Source: Hydrogenovibrio sp. (lineage in GTDB: Bacteria > Pseudomonadota > Gammaproteobacteria > Thiomicrospirales > Thiomicrospiraceae). Taken from it: a DNA stretch of 50,429 nucleotides. Positions 20,054-28,594 of this stretch are shown here, in pieces. The position numbers were made by a program, and so were the translations under genes. Every line of letters begins with the position of its first letter. Position 1 is the first letter of the stretch. The notes beneath the pieces are model-generated. The model saw nothing but the letters and a program-made list of their open reading frames with translations. It did not search any database and had not been told where the DNA came from. The stretch covers positions 1 to 50,429 of the forward strand of contig WFMZ01000031.1 of NCBI GenBank assembly GCA_015484555.1. The letters are read 5' to 3'.

Positions 20054-20350
20054 GTGAATAACAATTTTATGAAACAAGCTCTAACCAAACTATTTTCGCC
20101 TATTTTAAACCGCCTAGAAGGGGAAGAAGCTAAGTTTGAATACAAGCCTTCGCAACGCAAGTTTTTGGTGGTAATGGGTCTGTTATTTTTAGGCTTGTCT
20201 GGCGTCACCACATACTTTGCTTTACAAATAGCAGAATGGGCTGGGTTATTACCAATTGGTTTGTTTGCCGGTATTGGCCTGTTGTGCTTGATGGTTGCCA
20301 GTTTAGGCAGCGACAGAGCCGTCGCCAGAATATGGCGCTTTGAACGCTAG
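20054..20350 (+). CDS. Small two-helix membrane protein, unknown
   Basis: A 98-residue protein with a basic and acidic N-terminal region (about 1-35, ending KPSQRKF), two hydrophobic helices (about 37-57 and 64-83) joined by a short turn, and a basic C-terminus (ARIWRFER). I do not recognise the family. It may start at GTG 20054 or ATG 20069. It follows hrpB by 70 bases and ends directly before the first long hairpin repeat; its own end also contains an 8-bp hairpin (20339-20364). Confidence 0.6.
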   Translation: MNNNFMKQALTKLFSPILNRLEGEEAKFEYKPSQRKFLVVMGLLFLGLSGVTTYFALQIAEWAGLLPIGLFAGIGLLCLMVASLGSDRAVARIWRFER

Positions 20351-20368
20351 AACAAACGTTCAAACCCC

Positions 20369-20446
20369 AAAATCGCCAGGGGTGGTCTGTTCTATTCTGT
20401 AGCGTACTGCATAACATCTACCACCCCTGGCGATTTTTGCCTTTCA
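20369..20446. repeat. Dispersed repeat as perfect palindrome, copy 3 (left flank of toxin-antitoxin pair)
   Basis: Arms AAAATCGCCAGGGGTGGT (20369-20386) and ACCACCCCTGGCGATTTT (20420-20437) are perfect reverse complements: 18-bp stem, 33-base loop, T-run on both strands. The 27 bases 20420-20446 recur exactly at 21181-21207, and the first 20 bases recur at 21141-21160. It may also terminate transcription in both directions. Confidence 0.9.
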
Positions 20447-20477
20447 GGGTTGCTCTATAATCCCTTCACAAGCTCAT

Positions 20478-20506
20478 TTGACAAATACCTTTCCCAACAA
20501 TAAAAT
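20478..20506 (+). promoter_or_regulatory. Sigma-70 promoter of the toxin-antitoxin operon
   Basis: TTGACA (20478-20483), a 17-base spacer and TAAAAT (20501-20506) form a near-consensus promoter. The expected start of transcription lies about 20 bases upstream of the toxin GTG codon. Confidence 0.75.
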
Positions 20507-20515
20507 ACATTGTAT
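20505..20515. promoter_or_regulatory. Candidate autoregulatory operator of the toxin-antitoxin operon
   Basis: ATACATTGTAT is an inverted repeat with 5-base arms and one central base. It overlaps the end of the -10 box and the expected start point, where a ribbon-helix-helix antitoxin would block RNA polymerase. Operator function is inferred from position only. Confidence 0.4.
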
Positions 20516-20536
20516 ATATAGAAATTAAGGTGCAAT

Positions 20537-20833
20537 GTGTATAAAAGTAAAACAATTAGGTACAGCCTTGAGAAGAATGAGAAGCTAAAATCTCAAAGAG
20601 GCATCTCTTTTGAAGATGTTATGTTGGCATTGGAGAATGGTGATTTACTGGATGATATTACCCATCCCAATAAAGAGAAATACCCTAATCAAAATATTTT
20701 TATCATCTTGATTCGAGTAAAAGAGTATGTGTATCTCATTCCTTATGTGGAAGATGAAACCTCCATATTTTTAAAGACCATTGTGCCATCAAGAAAAATG
20801 ACTAAGAAATATAATAAGAAGGAGTTTAAATGA
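20537..20833 (+). CDS. BrnT-like ribonuclease toxin of type II toxin-antitoxin system
   Basis: A 98-residue protein resembling BrnT family toxins: the EKNEKLKSQRGISFEDVMLALENGD segment corresponds to the WDxxKNxxNxxKHGISFExA region of that family, followed by strands with IFIILIRVKEYVYLIPYVED and the end KTIVPSRKMTKKY, matching the BrnT R-K-A-T/x-K-K-Y motif. BrnT toxins are RelE-like ribonucleases that inhibit translation. The start is GTG 20537 with AAGG 6 bases upstream. The stop overlaps the antitoxin start (ATGA), and the toxin-first order is that of brnTA. A DUF4258-type relative is the alternative. Confidence 0.72.
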   Translation: MYKSKTIRYSLEKNEKLKSQRGISFEDVMLALENGDLLDDITHPNKEKYPNQNIFIILIRVKEYVYLIPYVEDETSIFLKTIVPSRKMTKKYNKKEFK

Positions 20834-21096
20834 ATACTTTAGATGACTATGAAGCAGAGCTACTTAAAAGTGTCGAAAATGACGAGTGGGAAAGCCGTGG
20901 TGAGATTGATAACAGAATAAAAGAGTTACAGTCTTTTGTAAAAAACCAGAAAAAAAGAGCAATCTCTATAAGACTCGGTGAAAATGATATTTATGAACTG
21001 AAAAAGAAAGCACTTGAAAGTGGTGTGCCTTATCAAAACATTATTCAAATGTTGGTACATCAATTTGCAGCAGATAAAATAAAGTTAAGTATTTAA
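20830..21096 (+). CDS. CopG/BrnA-like ribbon-helix-helix antitoxin
   Basis: An 88-residue protein, acidic and helical in its first half (LDDYEAELLKSVENDEWE, a typical toxin-wrapping segment) with a ribbon-helix-helix DNA-binding part in the second half (RAISIRLGENDIYELKKKALESGVPYQNIIQMLVHQF), as in CopG-type antitoxins. AAGGAG lies about 7 bases before the ATG and inside the toxin gene, so antitoxin translation should be efficient and coupled. It likely neutralises the toxin and represses the shared promoter at 20478-20515. Confidence 0.78.
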   Translation: MNTLDDYEAELLKSVENDEWESRGEIDNRIKELQSFVKNQKKRAISIRLGENDIYELKKKALESGVPYQNIIQMLVHQFAADKIKLSI

Positions 21097-21140
21097 CAGA
21101 AAGCTAACCTGGTTTAGTTTATGCGAACTCAAGAACCCTT

Positions 21141-21207
21141 AAAATCGCCAGGGGTGGTCTATGTTCTTCTTTAGTGGCATACCACCCCTGGCGATTTTTG
21201 CCTTTCA
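21141..21207. repeat. Dispersed repeat as perfect palindrome, copy 4 (right flank of toxin-antitoxin pair)
   Basis: The same 18-base arms as copy 3 occur at 21141-21158 and 21181-21198 with a 22-base loop. It lies between the antitoxin gene and the convergent yciK-like gene and has T-runs on both strands, so it may end both transcripts. Loop length and loop sequence differ from copy 3, while the arms and the outer flank after the right arm are identical. Confidence 0.9.
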
Positions 21208-21251
21208 ACCCTTTCGTGCTTCAAGTTTTTATCTGGTTTACAAAGAAACCT

Positions 21252-21956
21252 TTAAATGTTTTGTAACAAGGTGTCTTTGTTCAAGGTTTCTGGCGATTGC
21301 GCTAGCTCTTGACAGATTTGGGTAGCGATTGCTTCGGCAGTCGGGATGTCGTCGGGGTTTTCACTTGGGAACTGTCTGCTTCTGGTGTTGGATTGGAAAG
21401 CGGGCAAGCGTGCCACCAAACAAGTCATTTCTGTATTTGAGGTTTCTGCAGAGACGGTTCTCATTAACTGTTCTAAGCCTGCTTTTGCCACACCATAAGC
21501 GCCATAATAAGCAGGTGCTTCGATAACATTGTTGTCTAGCATGGCTACTAACTTACTGTTGGGCGTGTTGCTTAGCAGCTTTAAGCAGATTTGAATAAGG
21601 TGAAAGTTGGCGTTTAGGTTGGTGTGAAGCACTTCGTACCATTGTTGAAAGTCGGTATGCTCAATAGGGGTGCAAGCTGGCAAGGTGGCGGCATTCAAGA
21701 ATACGCCATCTAGTTCACTTAATTGCTCTTCTAGGCTTTCACCTACGGTTTCATAGTTTTGATTGTTTGACCCGAGTAAGTCCATGGCAAGTTGCATGGG
21801 CTTGCAGTCATGCTTTTCTTCTAGCTCATCATACAAATTATTTAACGTTCTTTGGTCTTTATCAATAATAATCAACTGGTTACCGTTTTTTGCTAAGGCA
21901 AGTGTTAAGGCTCTTCCTAGGCCTTGTGCGGCGCCTGTAATGAGGTAAGTTTTCAT
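21252..21956 (-). CDS. SDR family oxidoreductase, YciK-like
   Basis: A short-chain dehydrogenase of 234 residues with the Rossmann motif TGAAQGLG (7-14), LNAAT in place of NNAG (88-92), NLNANF and the YxxxK pair Y154-K158 (YGAYGVAKAG). Its position after ubiG and mupP/gph matches yciK in many gammaproteobacteria. The usual catalytic serine region (TSSS in YciK) reads LDNN (140-143) here, so the serine of the triad is not visible. The natural substrate of YciK is unknown. It starts 36 bases after the phosphatase gene on the same strand. Confidence 0.85.
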   Translation of the reverse strand: MKTYLITGAAQGLGRALTLALAKNGNQLIIIDKDQRTLNNLYDELEEKHDCKPMQLAMDLLGSNNQNYETVGESLEEQLSELDGVFLNAATLPACTPIEHTDFQQWYEVLHTNLNANFHLIQICLKLLSNTPNSKLVAMLDNNVIEAPAYYGAYGVAKAGLEQLMRTVSAETSNTEMTCLVARLPAFQSNTRSRQFPSENPDDIPTAEAIATQICQELAQSPETLNKDTLLQNI

Positions 21957-21992
21957 TTTTGTTCCTTATGGTTTTCTAAGACGGCTAGCAAT

Positions 21993-22703
21993 TTATGATG
22001 CTGGCTTGGTGAGTTGAATGAGGTATTGGCTTATTTCAAATGGCGTGCTAAAGCAAAGGTCGGCCTGCCAACCCTTGTTTGAAGTGCCTGGCGGTAAGTA
22101 GCCAAATAGGGCGGCGCCGGTTTGCATATTGGCATTTTTGCCTGCTTCAATGTCTCTGGCATGGTCGCCTAGGTACAAGCAGTTTTCTGGCAATACGTTA
22201 CATTCTTTTGCTGCTAGTAGCATGGGCGCGGGGTTGGGCTTTCTTTCTGGCAAGGTATCGCCACAAATAACGCTTAAAGGTGGCGATGGAAGTGTTAACT
22301 GCTTTAATAGGGCGGTGGTTAGCCAAGTAGGTTTGTTGGTGATAATTCCCCAAGGTAGTTTACTGTCTGCTAAGGCTTGCATGCCCGCTTCTAGGCCAGG
22401 GAATAAGCTGGTATGACGAGCAATGTTATCAAAATAATGTTGTAAAAAAACTTCTTTACGCTGAGCGAGTTCTGTCGCAACTTCAGGATCTTGCGCTTGT
22501 TTGCTGGCTAAATCAGGGAAGGCCATTTCTATCATGGCTTGACCACCTTCTGAAACAATACCTCTTAGGGTGTTGTAGATAACCGGCGGGGCATTAAACT
22601 GCTGGCAGGTTAAATTTAGCGCATAAGCAAAGTCGTAAGAAGTATCGAGTAGTGTGCCGTCTAAATCAAACAAGACGCATTGAATAGGGTTGGAATGACT
22701 CAT
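21993..22703 (-). CDS. HAD-IA phosphatase, MupP / phosphoglycolate phosphatase family
   Basis: A 236-residue HAD hydrolase: motif I DLDGTLLD (13-20) with nucleophile D13, motif II ITNKP, motif III lysine in PERKPNP and motif IV GDHARD. The helical cap lies between motifs I and II. Proteins at this place, between ubiG and yciK, were named Gph, and in Pseudomonas the equivalent gene is MupP, the N-acetylmuramic acid 6-phosphate phosphatase of cell-wall recycling. Sequence alone does not separate the two. The ATG overlaps the ubiG stop by one base (TAATG), so the genes are coupled. Confidence 0.85.
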   Translation of the reverse strand: MSHSNPIQCVLFDLDGTLLDTSYDFAYALNLTCQQFNAPPVIYNTLRGIVSEGGQAMIEMAFPDLASKQAQDPEVATELAQRKEVFLQHYFDNIARHTSLFPGLEAGMQALADSKLPWGIITNKPTWLTTALLKQLTLPSPPLSVICGDTLPERKPNPAPMLLAAKECNVLPENCLYLGDHARDIEAGKNANMQTGAALFGYLPPGTSNKGWQADLCFSTPFEISQYLIQLTKPAS

Positions 22704-23407
22704 TAGTTTTTTTGAAATGCCAGTAGGTAGTTAATGTCTAGCTTATCGGTTAAGCCGTATTGATTTAAAAGCGGGTTAAAGTTAATGCCCGCGCCTTCTA
22801 CCAGGGTTAAGCCTACTTTTCGTGCCATGGCACTCAGTTCTGAAGGCTTGATGAATTTTTCAAGTGTATGGGTTCCGCTTGGTACTAAGTTCAACACCTG
22901 TTCGGCGGCGACGATGGCTAACAAGTAAGCTTTGTAGTTTCTATTGAGTGTTGAAAAGAATACCCAACCGCCAGGTTTAGTGCAATCGCTGGCGGCTTGA
23001 ATAATGGCCGCTGGGTCTGGCACGTGTTCTAGCATCTCCATACAGGTAACAAAGTCATAAGCTTCTGGTTTGGTTAGGGCATGCTCTTCTGCAGCGACTA
23101 GCTGATAGGTGACGGCCACTTCAGCGTCTAAACTGTGTAGCTTGGCAACGGTTAAGACGTCTTCAGCTAAATCAATACCGGTTGCATTTGCCCCGTTGCG
23201 AGCAAGTGATTCGGTTAAGATGCCTCCACCACAACCAATATCCAAAACGGTTTGCCCTTCAATCGGTTGGAACTGGCGAATAAAGTCTAACCGAAAGGGG
23301 TTTATTTTATGCAAGGCACCAAATTCACCCGATTCATCCCACCAAGTAGCGGCATGGCTGTTGAAGTTGTCTAGCTCGTCGGCGTCGGCGTTTTGATGTT
23401 TTGACAT
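22703..23407 (-). CDS. ubiG: Ubiquinone biosynthesis O-methyltransferase UbiG
   Basis: UbiG carries out both O-methylations of ubiquinone synthesis. The protein has the SAM-binding motif LDIGCGGGILTESLA (55-69), the UbiG N-terminal signature FNSHAATWWDESGEFGALHKINPFRLDFI-like region (15-43), and CMEMLEHVPDP and NFNPLLNQYGL near the C-terminus. The length of 234 residues is usual (E. coli 240). It is first in the ubiG-mupP-yciK run and divergent from gyrA, the same arrangement as in E. coli. A TATAAT on the minus strand at 23443-23448 may be its -10 box. Confidence 0.95.
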   Translation of the reverse strand: MSKHQNADADELDNFNSHAATWWDESGEFGALHKINPFRLDFIRQFQPIEGQTVLDIGCGGGILTESLARNGANATGIDLAEDVLTVAKLHSLDAEVAVTYQLVAAEEHALTKPEAYDFVTCMEMLEHVPDPAAIIQAASDCTKPGGWVFFSTLNRNYKAYLLAIVAAEQVLNLVPSGTHTLEKFIKPSELSAMARKVGLTLVEGAGINFNPLLNQYGLTDKLDINYLLAFQKN

Positions 23408-23634
23408 GCTTAATTTGCTTTATAAATAGTCTTAAAGAGCGAATTATATCAAGGTTAATAAATGGCTATTTATAAAAATAAAAACTATTGAAGTAATTGG
23501 CTTAATTCTCACTTAAATTTAGTGCCAAAATAAGGCCTGGTAAATTAGTAAAATAGCGATACATAACTACCTTTAAGGCATGTTTTCCGTTACAATAGCA
23601 GACTAATTTCATTCACCAGAAGACGGTTTTTTAT

Positions 23635-26295
23635 ATGTCAGATTTTGCTAGAGAAATTTTACCTATCACGATTGAAGATGAGATGCAGCAGTCTTATCTT
23701 AGTTACGCCATGAGCGTTATCATTGGTAGAGCGCTGCCAGATGTTCGAGATGGCTTGAAGCCAGTTCACCGTCGCGTTCTTTTTGCGATGAATGACTTGA
23801 ATAATGGTTGGAATAAGCCTTATAAAAAATCTGCACGTATTGTGGGTGACGTTATCGGTAAGTACCACCCTCACGGTGATACCGCTGTTTACGACACTAT
23901 GGTTCGTATGGCACAGCCTTTCTCTTTACGCTATATGCTGATTGATGGTCAGGGTAACTTCGGTTCGGTCGATGGTGATTCACCTGCCGCGATGCGTTAT
24001 ACCGAAGTGCGTATGTCAAAAATTGCACACGAACTTCTGGCTGACCTAGACAAAGAAACGGTTAACTTCACCCCTAACTACGATGGTTCAGAATATGAGC
24101 CTGATGTATTGCCAACGCGCTTACCAAACCTGTTAATTAACGGTTCTTCTGGTATTGCGGTAGGAATGGCAACCAATATTCCGCCTCACAACATTAACGA
24201 AACCGTGTCTGCTTGTTTAGCTTTAATAGAAGATGATACCTTGGGTGTGCCAGAATTAATGGAGCACATCAAAGGGCCTGACTTTCCTACCCACGGTATT
24301 ATTAACGGTACAGCAGGTATTAAAGAAGCTTATGAAACAGGACGTGGGCGAGTACAAATTCGTTCAAAAGTTCATGTAGAGACTGAGAATTCTGGCAAGG
24401 CCTCAATTATTATTGATGAGCTGCCTTACCAAGTAAACAAAGCTAAATTGGTTGAGCGTATTGCTGAACTGGTGAGAGATAAGAAGATTGAAGGTATTAC
24501 CGGGCTAAGAGACGAGTCTGATAAAGATGGTATGCGTGTAGTAATTGAGCTACGCCGTAGTGAAGTACCTGAAGTTATTATTAACAACCTATATAAGCAA
24601 ACTGCTATGCAGACTGTGTTTGGTATCAACATGGTTGCTTTAATTGATAGCCAGCCGAAGTTAATGGGGCTGAAAGAAATTCTAACAGCCTTTATTAGAC
24701 ACCGTCGCGAAGTGGTGACACGCCGCACAATTTTTGAATTACGTAAAGCCCGTAGCCGCGCACACCTATTAGAAGGGTTGGCTGTTGCCTTAACCAGTAT
24801 TGATGAAATGATCGAGCTGATTAAGAAATCACCAAGCCCAGCAGTGGCTAAAGAACGCATGATTGAAAAGAAATGGCCGGTAGGTGAAGTAGAAAGCTTA
24901 CTAGATCGCATTGAGTTAAAAGATATTCGCCCTGAAGACTTGCCTGAAGGTTTTGGTGCTATTGGTGAGAGCTACATGCTTTCACCTATTCAAGCACAAG
25001 CTATTTTGGAAATGCGCCTTCACCGTTTAACAGGTTTAGAGCAAAACAAAGTTATTGATGAGTACAAAGAACGTATTGTTGATATTGCCGGTTTCCTAGA
25101 TATTTTACGAGACCCAGATCGTTTAACGGAAGTGGTTAAAGGTGAGCTGCACGCTATTGTTGAAGAATATGGCGATGAGCGTCGTACTGAAATTGACCAC
25201 AACTACCGTGATTTAGATGCAGAAGATTTAATTGCCCAGGAAGACCGTATTATTACGCTTTCTCAAGATGGCTATATTAAAACTCAGCCACTTTCAGACT
25301 ACCAAGCACAAAGACGTGGTGGCCGAGGAAAGTCAGCAACCCAAATGAAGCAAGATGATGAAGTAGGGCAAATGATTGTGGCCAGTACACATGACATGTT
25401 GCTATGTTTCTCTAACCGTGGGCGTTTGTATTGGCAGAAAACATGGCAATTACCCCTTGCAGGACGTGGTGCCAAAGGAAAGCCAATTATTAACGTGTTG
25501 CCAGTAGAAGAAAATGAACACATTACTTCTATCTTGCCAGTTTCAGAATTTACAGACGATCAATATGTATTCATGGCGACCAAAAAGTCGGTTGTGAAGC
25601 GTGTTGCGCTAAGTAACTTCTCTCGCCCACGTGTTAACGGCATTATTGCGGTTAACCTACAAGATGGCGATGAGTTAGTTGGCACCGCACTAACCGATGG
25701 TGAACAAGATATTATGTTGTTCAGTAATATTGGTAAGGCTATTCGTTTTGATGAAAATGATGTTCGCGTCATGGGTCGTCAAGCGGGCGGTGTTCGCGGA
25801 ATGAAGTTGAAAGACGACATGTCTGTGATTAGCATGCAGGTAGCGCGTGAAGAGACCTTAATCTTAACCGTCACCGAAAATGGTTTTGGTAAGTGTACTG
25901 TGGTCGATGATTATTCAACCATTAACCGTGGTGGGCAAGGTGTTATTTCAATTAAGACTTCTGAGCGTAACGGTAATGTGGTTTCTTCTGTTGCCGTCAC
26001 CAACGAGCAAGAAGTGGTCTTAATTACCAACAAAGCCACCTTGGTTAGAACCCGAGTTTCTGAAATTTCAGTGGTTGGGCGTAACACCCAAGGCGTGAAG
26101 CTAATTAATGTTGGCAAAGGCGAGTTGGTTGTCGGTATTGCTGTTGTTGATGTGAAAGAAGACGAACCGCTTGAAGGTGAAGAATCTGAAGCGATTGAAG
26201 GCAATGACATTGAAAACAATGCCTCTCATGGGACAGATACGGCTACTGAAACTGAAAGCACAAAGGAATCTGACAATAAAACAGATTCTGAATAG
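23635..26295 (+). CDS. gyrA: DNA gyrase subunit A
   Basis: GyrA is the DNA-cleaving subunit of gyrase. The catalytic tyrosine is Y122 ([10 protein letters not shown]), and the quinolone-resistance region reads [13 protein letters not shown], so position 83 (E. coli numbering) is threonine and position 87 aspartate. The C-terminal beta-pinwheel starts with the GyrA box QRRGGRG. The end is an acidic Glu/Asp/Thr-rich tail (about 835-886), common in this subunit. The length of 886 residues is close to E. coli (875). A GAAGACGG ribosome site precedes the ATG. A strong terminator follows. Confidence 0.98.
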   Translation: MSDFAREILPITIEDEMQQSYLSYAMSVIIGRALPDVRDGLKPVHRRVLFAMNDLNNGWNKPYKKSARIVGDVIGKYHPHGDTAVYDTMVRMAQPFSLRYMLIDGQGNFGSVDGDSPAAMRYTEVRMSKIAHELLADLDKETVNFTPNYDGSEYEPDVLPTRLPNLLINGSSGIAVGMATNIPPHNINETVSACLALIEDDTLGVPELMEHIKGPDFPTHGIINGTAGIKEAYETGRGRVQIRSKVHVETENSGKASIIIDELPYQVNKAKLVERIAELVRDKKIEGITGLRDESDKDGMRVVIELRRSEVPEVIINNLYKQTAMQTVFGINMVALIDSQPKLMGLKEILTAFIRHRREVVTRRTIFELRKARSRAHLLEGLAVALTSIDEMIELIKKSPSPAVAKERMIEKKWPVGEVESLLDRIELKDIRPEDLPEGFGAIGESYMLSPIQAQAILEMRLHRLTGLEQNKVIDEYKERIVDIAGFLDILRDPDRLTEVVKGELHAIVEEYGDERRTEIDHNYRDLDAEDLIAQEDRIITLSQDGYIKTQPLSDYQAQRRGGRGKSATQMKQDDEVGQMIVASTHDMLLCFSNRGRLYWQKTWQLPLAGRGAKGKPIINVLPVEENEHITSILPVSEFTDDQYVFMATKKSVVKRVALSNFSRPRVNGIIAVNLQDGDELVGTALTDGEQDIMLFSNIGKAIRFDENDVRVMGRQAGGVRGMKLKDDMSVISMQVAREETLILTVTENGFGKCTVVDDYSTINRGGQGVISIKTSERNGNVVSSVAVTNEQEVVLITNKATLVRTRVSEISVVGRNTQGVKLINVGKGELVVGIAVVDVKEDEPLEGEESEAIEGNDIENNASHGTDTATETESTKESDNKTDSE

Positions 26296-26297
26296 CT

Positions 26298-26337
26298 TTT
26301 AAACCTTAAAAATCGCCAGGGGTGGGTACCTGGCAAT
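26298..26337 (-). repeat. Dispersed repeat as shortened hairpin, copy 5
   Basis: Read on the minus strand, 26327-26298 matches the consensus arm including the AAGGTTTAAA tail. On the plus strand ATCGCCAGG (26312-26320) pairs with CCTGGCAAT (26329-26337) with one mismatch around an 8-base loop, so this is a compressed version of the palindromes at 20369 and 21141. It lies 2 bases after gyrA. Confidence 0.8.
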
Positions 26338-26340
26338 CAA

Positions 26341-26374
26341 GGTTCGTAAGTGGAGACACTTAAGAACCTTTTTT
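26341..26374 (+). terminator. Rho-independent terminator of gyrA
   Basis: GGTTCGTAAGTG (26341-26352) pairs with CACTTAAGAACC (26357-26368) with one mismatch around a GAGA loop, followed by six T residues. Confidence 0.9.
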
Positions 26375-26418
26375 GCGTATTTATCCCTTATAAACATAAT
26401 TTAAAAAGATAAGGAAAT

Positions 26419-27483
26419 ATGAGAGCATTTAATTTTAGTGCTGGCCCCGCAATGTTGCCAGAAGCCGTGATGAACAAAGCACATGATGAATTTTTAGATT
26501 GGCATGGCACAGGCATGTCGGTGATGGAAATGAGCCATCGTAGCAAAGAGTTCATGTCATTAGCAGCCAAAATGGAAGCCGATTTAAGAGACGTAATGGC
26601 TATTCCAGATAACTATAAAGTTATCTTTACCCATGGTGGTGCGTCTACTCAGTTTGCGGCTATTCCTTATAATTTGGCTGCTCAAACCGATACGGTCGAT
26701 TACATTAACTCAGGCGTTTGGTCAACAAAGGCGGTTAAAGAAGCCGCTCGTTATGCTGTCATGAATGAAGTCGCAGTCACGGAAATTGACTTGCCAGATT
26801 TTTCAACTTTAAAGTTTAATGATCAAGCAAAATATCTACATATTTGCCATAACGAAACGATTACTGGCGTGGAATATCAAACCTTGCCAAAGGTGAATGT
26901 ACCGATTGTTGCAGATATGTCTTCTAATATTTTGTCTCGTCCTATTAATGTTGCAGATTACGGTATTATTTATGCCGGCGCACAAAAGAATATTGGACCA
27001 GCAGGTTTGTCTATTTCGATTATTAGAGAAGACCTGCTCGGTCAAGCCCGTGCTGATACCCCTTCTTTAATGAACTGGCAAGTTTATGCCGATAACGGCT
27101 CTATGTTCAATACCCCTTCAACCTACGCTTGGTACTTAGCAGGGCTAGTGTTTGAATGGATAAAAGAGCAGGGTGGTCTGGAAGCCATTGGTAAAATCAA
27201 TCAGCGTAAAGCGGCTAAACTTTATAAGTGTATTGATAATTCTTCTTTATATTTCAATGAAGTAGAGACAAGTGTTCGATCTTGGATGAACGTCACTTTT
27301 AAATTTAATAAGCCTGAATTAGAAGCACAGTTTTTAAAAGAATCAAATCAAGCAGGCTTGTTAAACCTAAAAGGCCATAAGGCTTATGGTGGCATGAGAG
27401 CCAGTATTTATAACGCCATGCCTGAAGCAGGTATTGATGCTTTAATTCAGTTTATGAACGACTTTGAAGCAAAGAACGGTTAA
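26419..27483 (+). CDS. serC: Phosphoserine aminotransferase SerC
   Basis: SerC converts phosphohydroxypyruvate to phosphoserine and also serves pyridoxal phosphate synthesis. The protein begins RAFNFSAGPAMLPEAV, the family signature, contains HGTGMSVMEMSHRS, THGGAS and the PLP lysine K190 in GAQKNIGPAGL, and ends in the small domain with GGMRASIYNAMP. The length of 354 residues is normal (E. coli 362). AAGGA precedes the ATG. pheA starts at the very next base after its stop codon, so these genes form one operon in the serC-pheA-hisC-tyrA-aroA-cmk order. Confidence 0.97.
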   Translation: MRAFNFSAGPAMLPEAVMNKAHDEFLDWHGTGMSVMEMSHRSKEFMSLAAKMEADLRDVMAIPDNYKVIFTHGGASTQFAAIPYNLAAQTDTVDYINSGVWSTKAVKEAARYAVMNEVAVTEIDLPDFSTLKFNDQAKYLHICHNETITGVEYQTLPKVNVPIVADMSSNILSRPINVADYGIIYAGAQKNIGPAGLSISIIREDLLGQARADTPSLMNWQVYADNGSMFNTPSTYAWYLAGLVFEWIKEQGGLEAIGKINQRKAAKLYKCIDNSSLYFNEVETSVRSWMNVTFKFNKPELEAQFLKESNQAGLLNLKGHKAYGGMRASIYNAMPEAGIDALIQFMNDFEAKNG

Positions 27484-28590
27484 ATGATGACGATTTCCGA
27501 AACAGAAAAAAAGCAACTGGGCGCTATTCGTCATCAAATTGATTCGATTGATGAGCAAATTCAAGTGTTGATTGCGCAACGTGCAGAATGTGCGCAAGAA
27601 GTGGCCAATATCAAAACGCAAGGCGGGCAGGTTGAAGCCGTTTTTTATCGCCCTGAGCGTGAAGCGCAAGTATTACGAGATGTAAAAAATCGTAATAATG
27701 GCCCTTTATCTGATGATGATATGATGCGTTTGTTTCGCGAAATTATGTCTGTTTGTCTAGCCTTAGAAGAGCCTTTACGGGTTGCTTACTTAGGGCCTGA
27801 AGGCAGTTATTCTCATGCTAGCGTATTAAAACAATTTGGTTCTTTTGCCCATCCTTATGCGGTGTCTTCTATTGAAGAAGTCTTTAAGATTGTTGAAAAA
27901 GGTGAGGCTAACTATGGTTTAGTGCCTGTTGAAAACTCTTCTGAAGGCGTGGTTAAGCAAACCCAAAATGCGTTAATTAATACCCCTTTAAAAATTACAG
28001 GTGAAGTGGAGCTGGCGATACATCATTGCTTACTGTCACAACAAAAATCACTGGAAAGTATTCAAAAGGTCGTTGCACACCCGCAAGCATTAGGGCAGTG
28101 TGAGCTTTGGCTGAAAAATAATATGCCTTGGGTAAAAATAGAAGCCGTAGAATCTAATGCTTTGGCAGCACAAATGGCCAATAAAGATGCTTCTTTAGGT
28201 GCCATTGCTTCAGAGCAGGCGGCACAACTTTATGAGCTAAAAATCCTAGAAGCACGCATTGAAGACCGGTCGGATAATACCACCAAGTTTTGGGTCGTGG
28301 GTGAGGAAGAGACAGATATTAGCGGTCAAGATAAGACCGCTTTAATATTGGCGATGCCAAACGAATCCGGCGCCTTGATGAGTGTGCTAGATTGCCTAGC
28401 CAGCCGTAAGATTTCAATGAAACGTATTATTTCAGTGCCTTCTAATGAAGTGAAGTGGGATTACTTGTTTTTCATTGACATTGAGGGGCATCAAAATGAA
28501 CCTAATGTACAAGCAGCCTTGCTAGAAATTAAAAAACAAACCTCTTTTTTCAAGTTACTAGGGTCTTTCCCTACGTCACCAATGAGCTAA
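27484..28590 (+). CDS. pheA: Bifunctional chorismate mutase / prephenate dehydratase PheA
   Basis: PheA makes phenylpyruvate from chorismate. Domains: AroQ chorismate mutase (about 8-92, with RHQIDSIDEQI and YRPEREAQVL), prephenate dehydratase (about 98-275, with YLGPEGSYSH and VPVENSSEG), and an ACT regulatory domain (about 284-360). Two motifs differ from those I expect: the dehydratase TRF motif reads TKF (267-269), and the ESRP motif of the phenylalanine-binding ACT domain reads ISVP (316-319). The rest of the ACT domain, including PNESGAL and WDYLFFIDIEGH, is preserved. The frame opens with two ATG codons directly after the serC stop; either may be used. Confidence 0.95.
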   Translation: MMTISETEKKQLGAIRHQIDSIDEQIQVLIAQRAECAQEVANIKTQGGQVEAVFYRPEREAQVLRDVKNRNNGPLSDDDMMRLFREIMSVCLALEEPLRVAYLGPEGSYSHASVLKQFGSFAHPYAVSSIEEVFKIVEKGEANYGLVPVENSSEGVVKQTQNALINTPLKITGEVELAIHHCLLSQQKSLESIQKVVAHPQALGQCELWLKNNMPWVKIEAVESNALAAQMANKDASLGAIASEQAAQLYELKILEARIEDRSDNTTKFWVVGEEETDISGQDKTALILAMPNESGALMSVLDCLASRKISMKRIISVPSNEVKWDYLFFIDIEGHQNEPNVQAALLEIKKQTSFFKLLGSFPTSPMS

Positions 28591-28594
28591 AGCG

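Noticed and set aside
24426-24911. A 161-codon open frame on the minus strand within gyrA
   Set aside because: It lies wholly opposite the conserved gyrA reading frame and shows no family features; the same applies to the other open frames opposite rpsA, zipA, rluB and lon.
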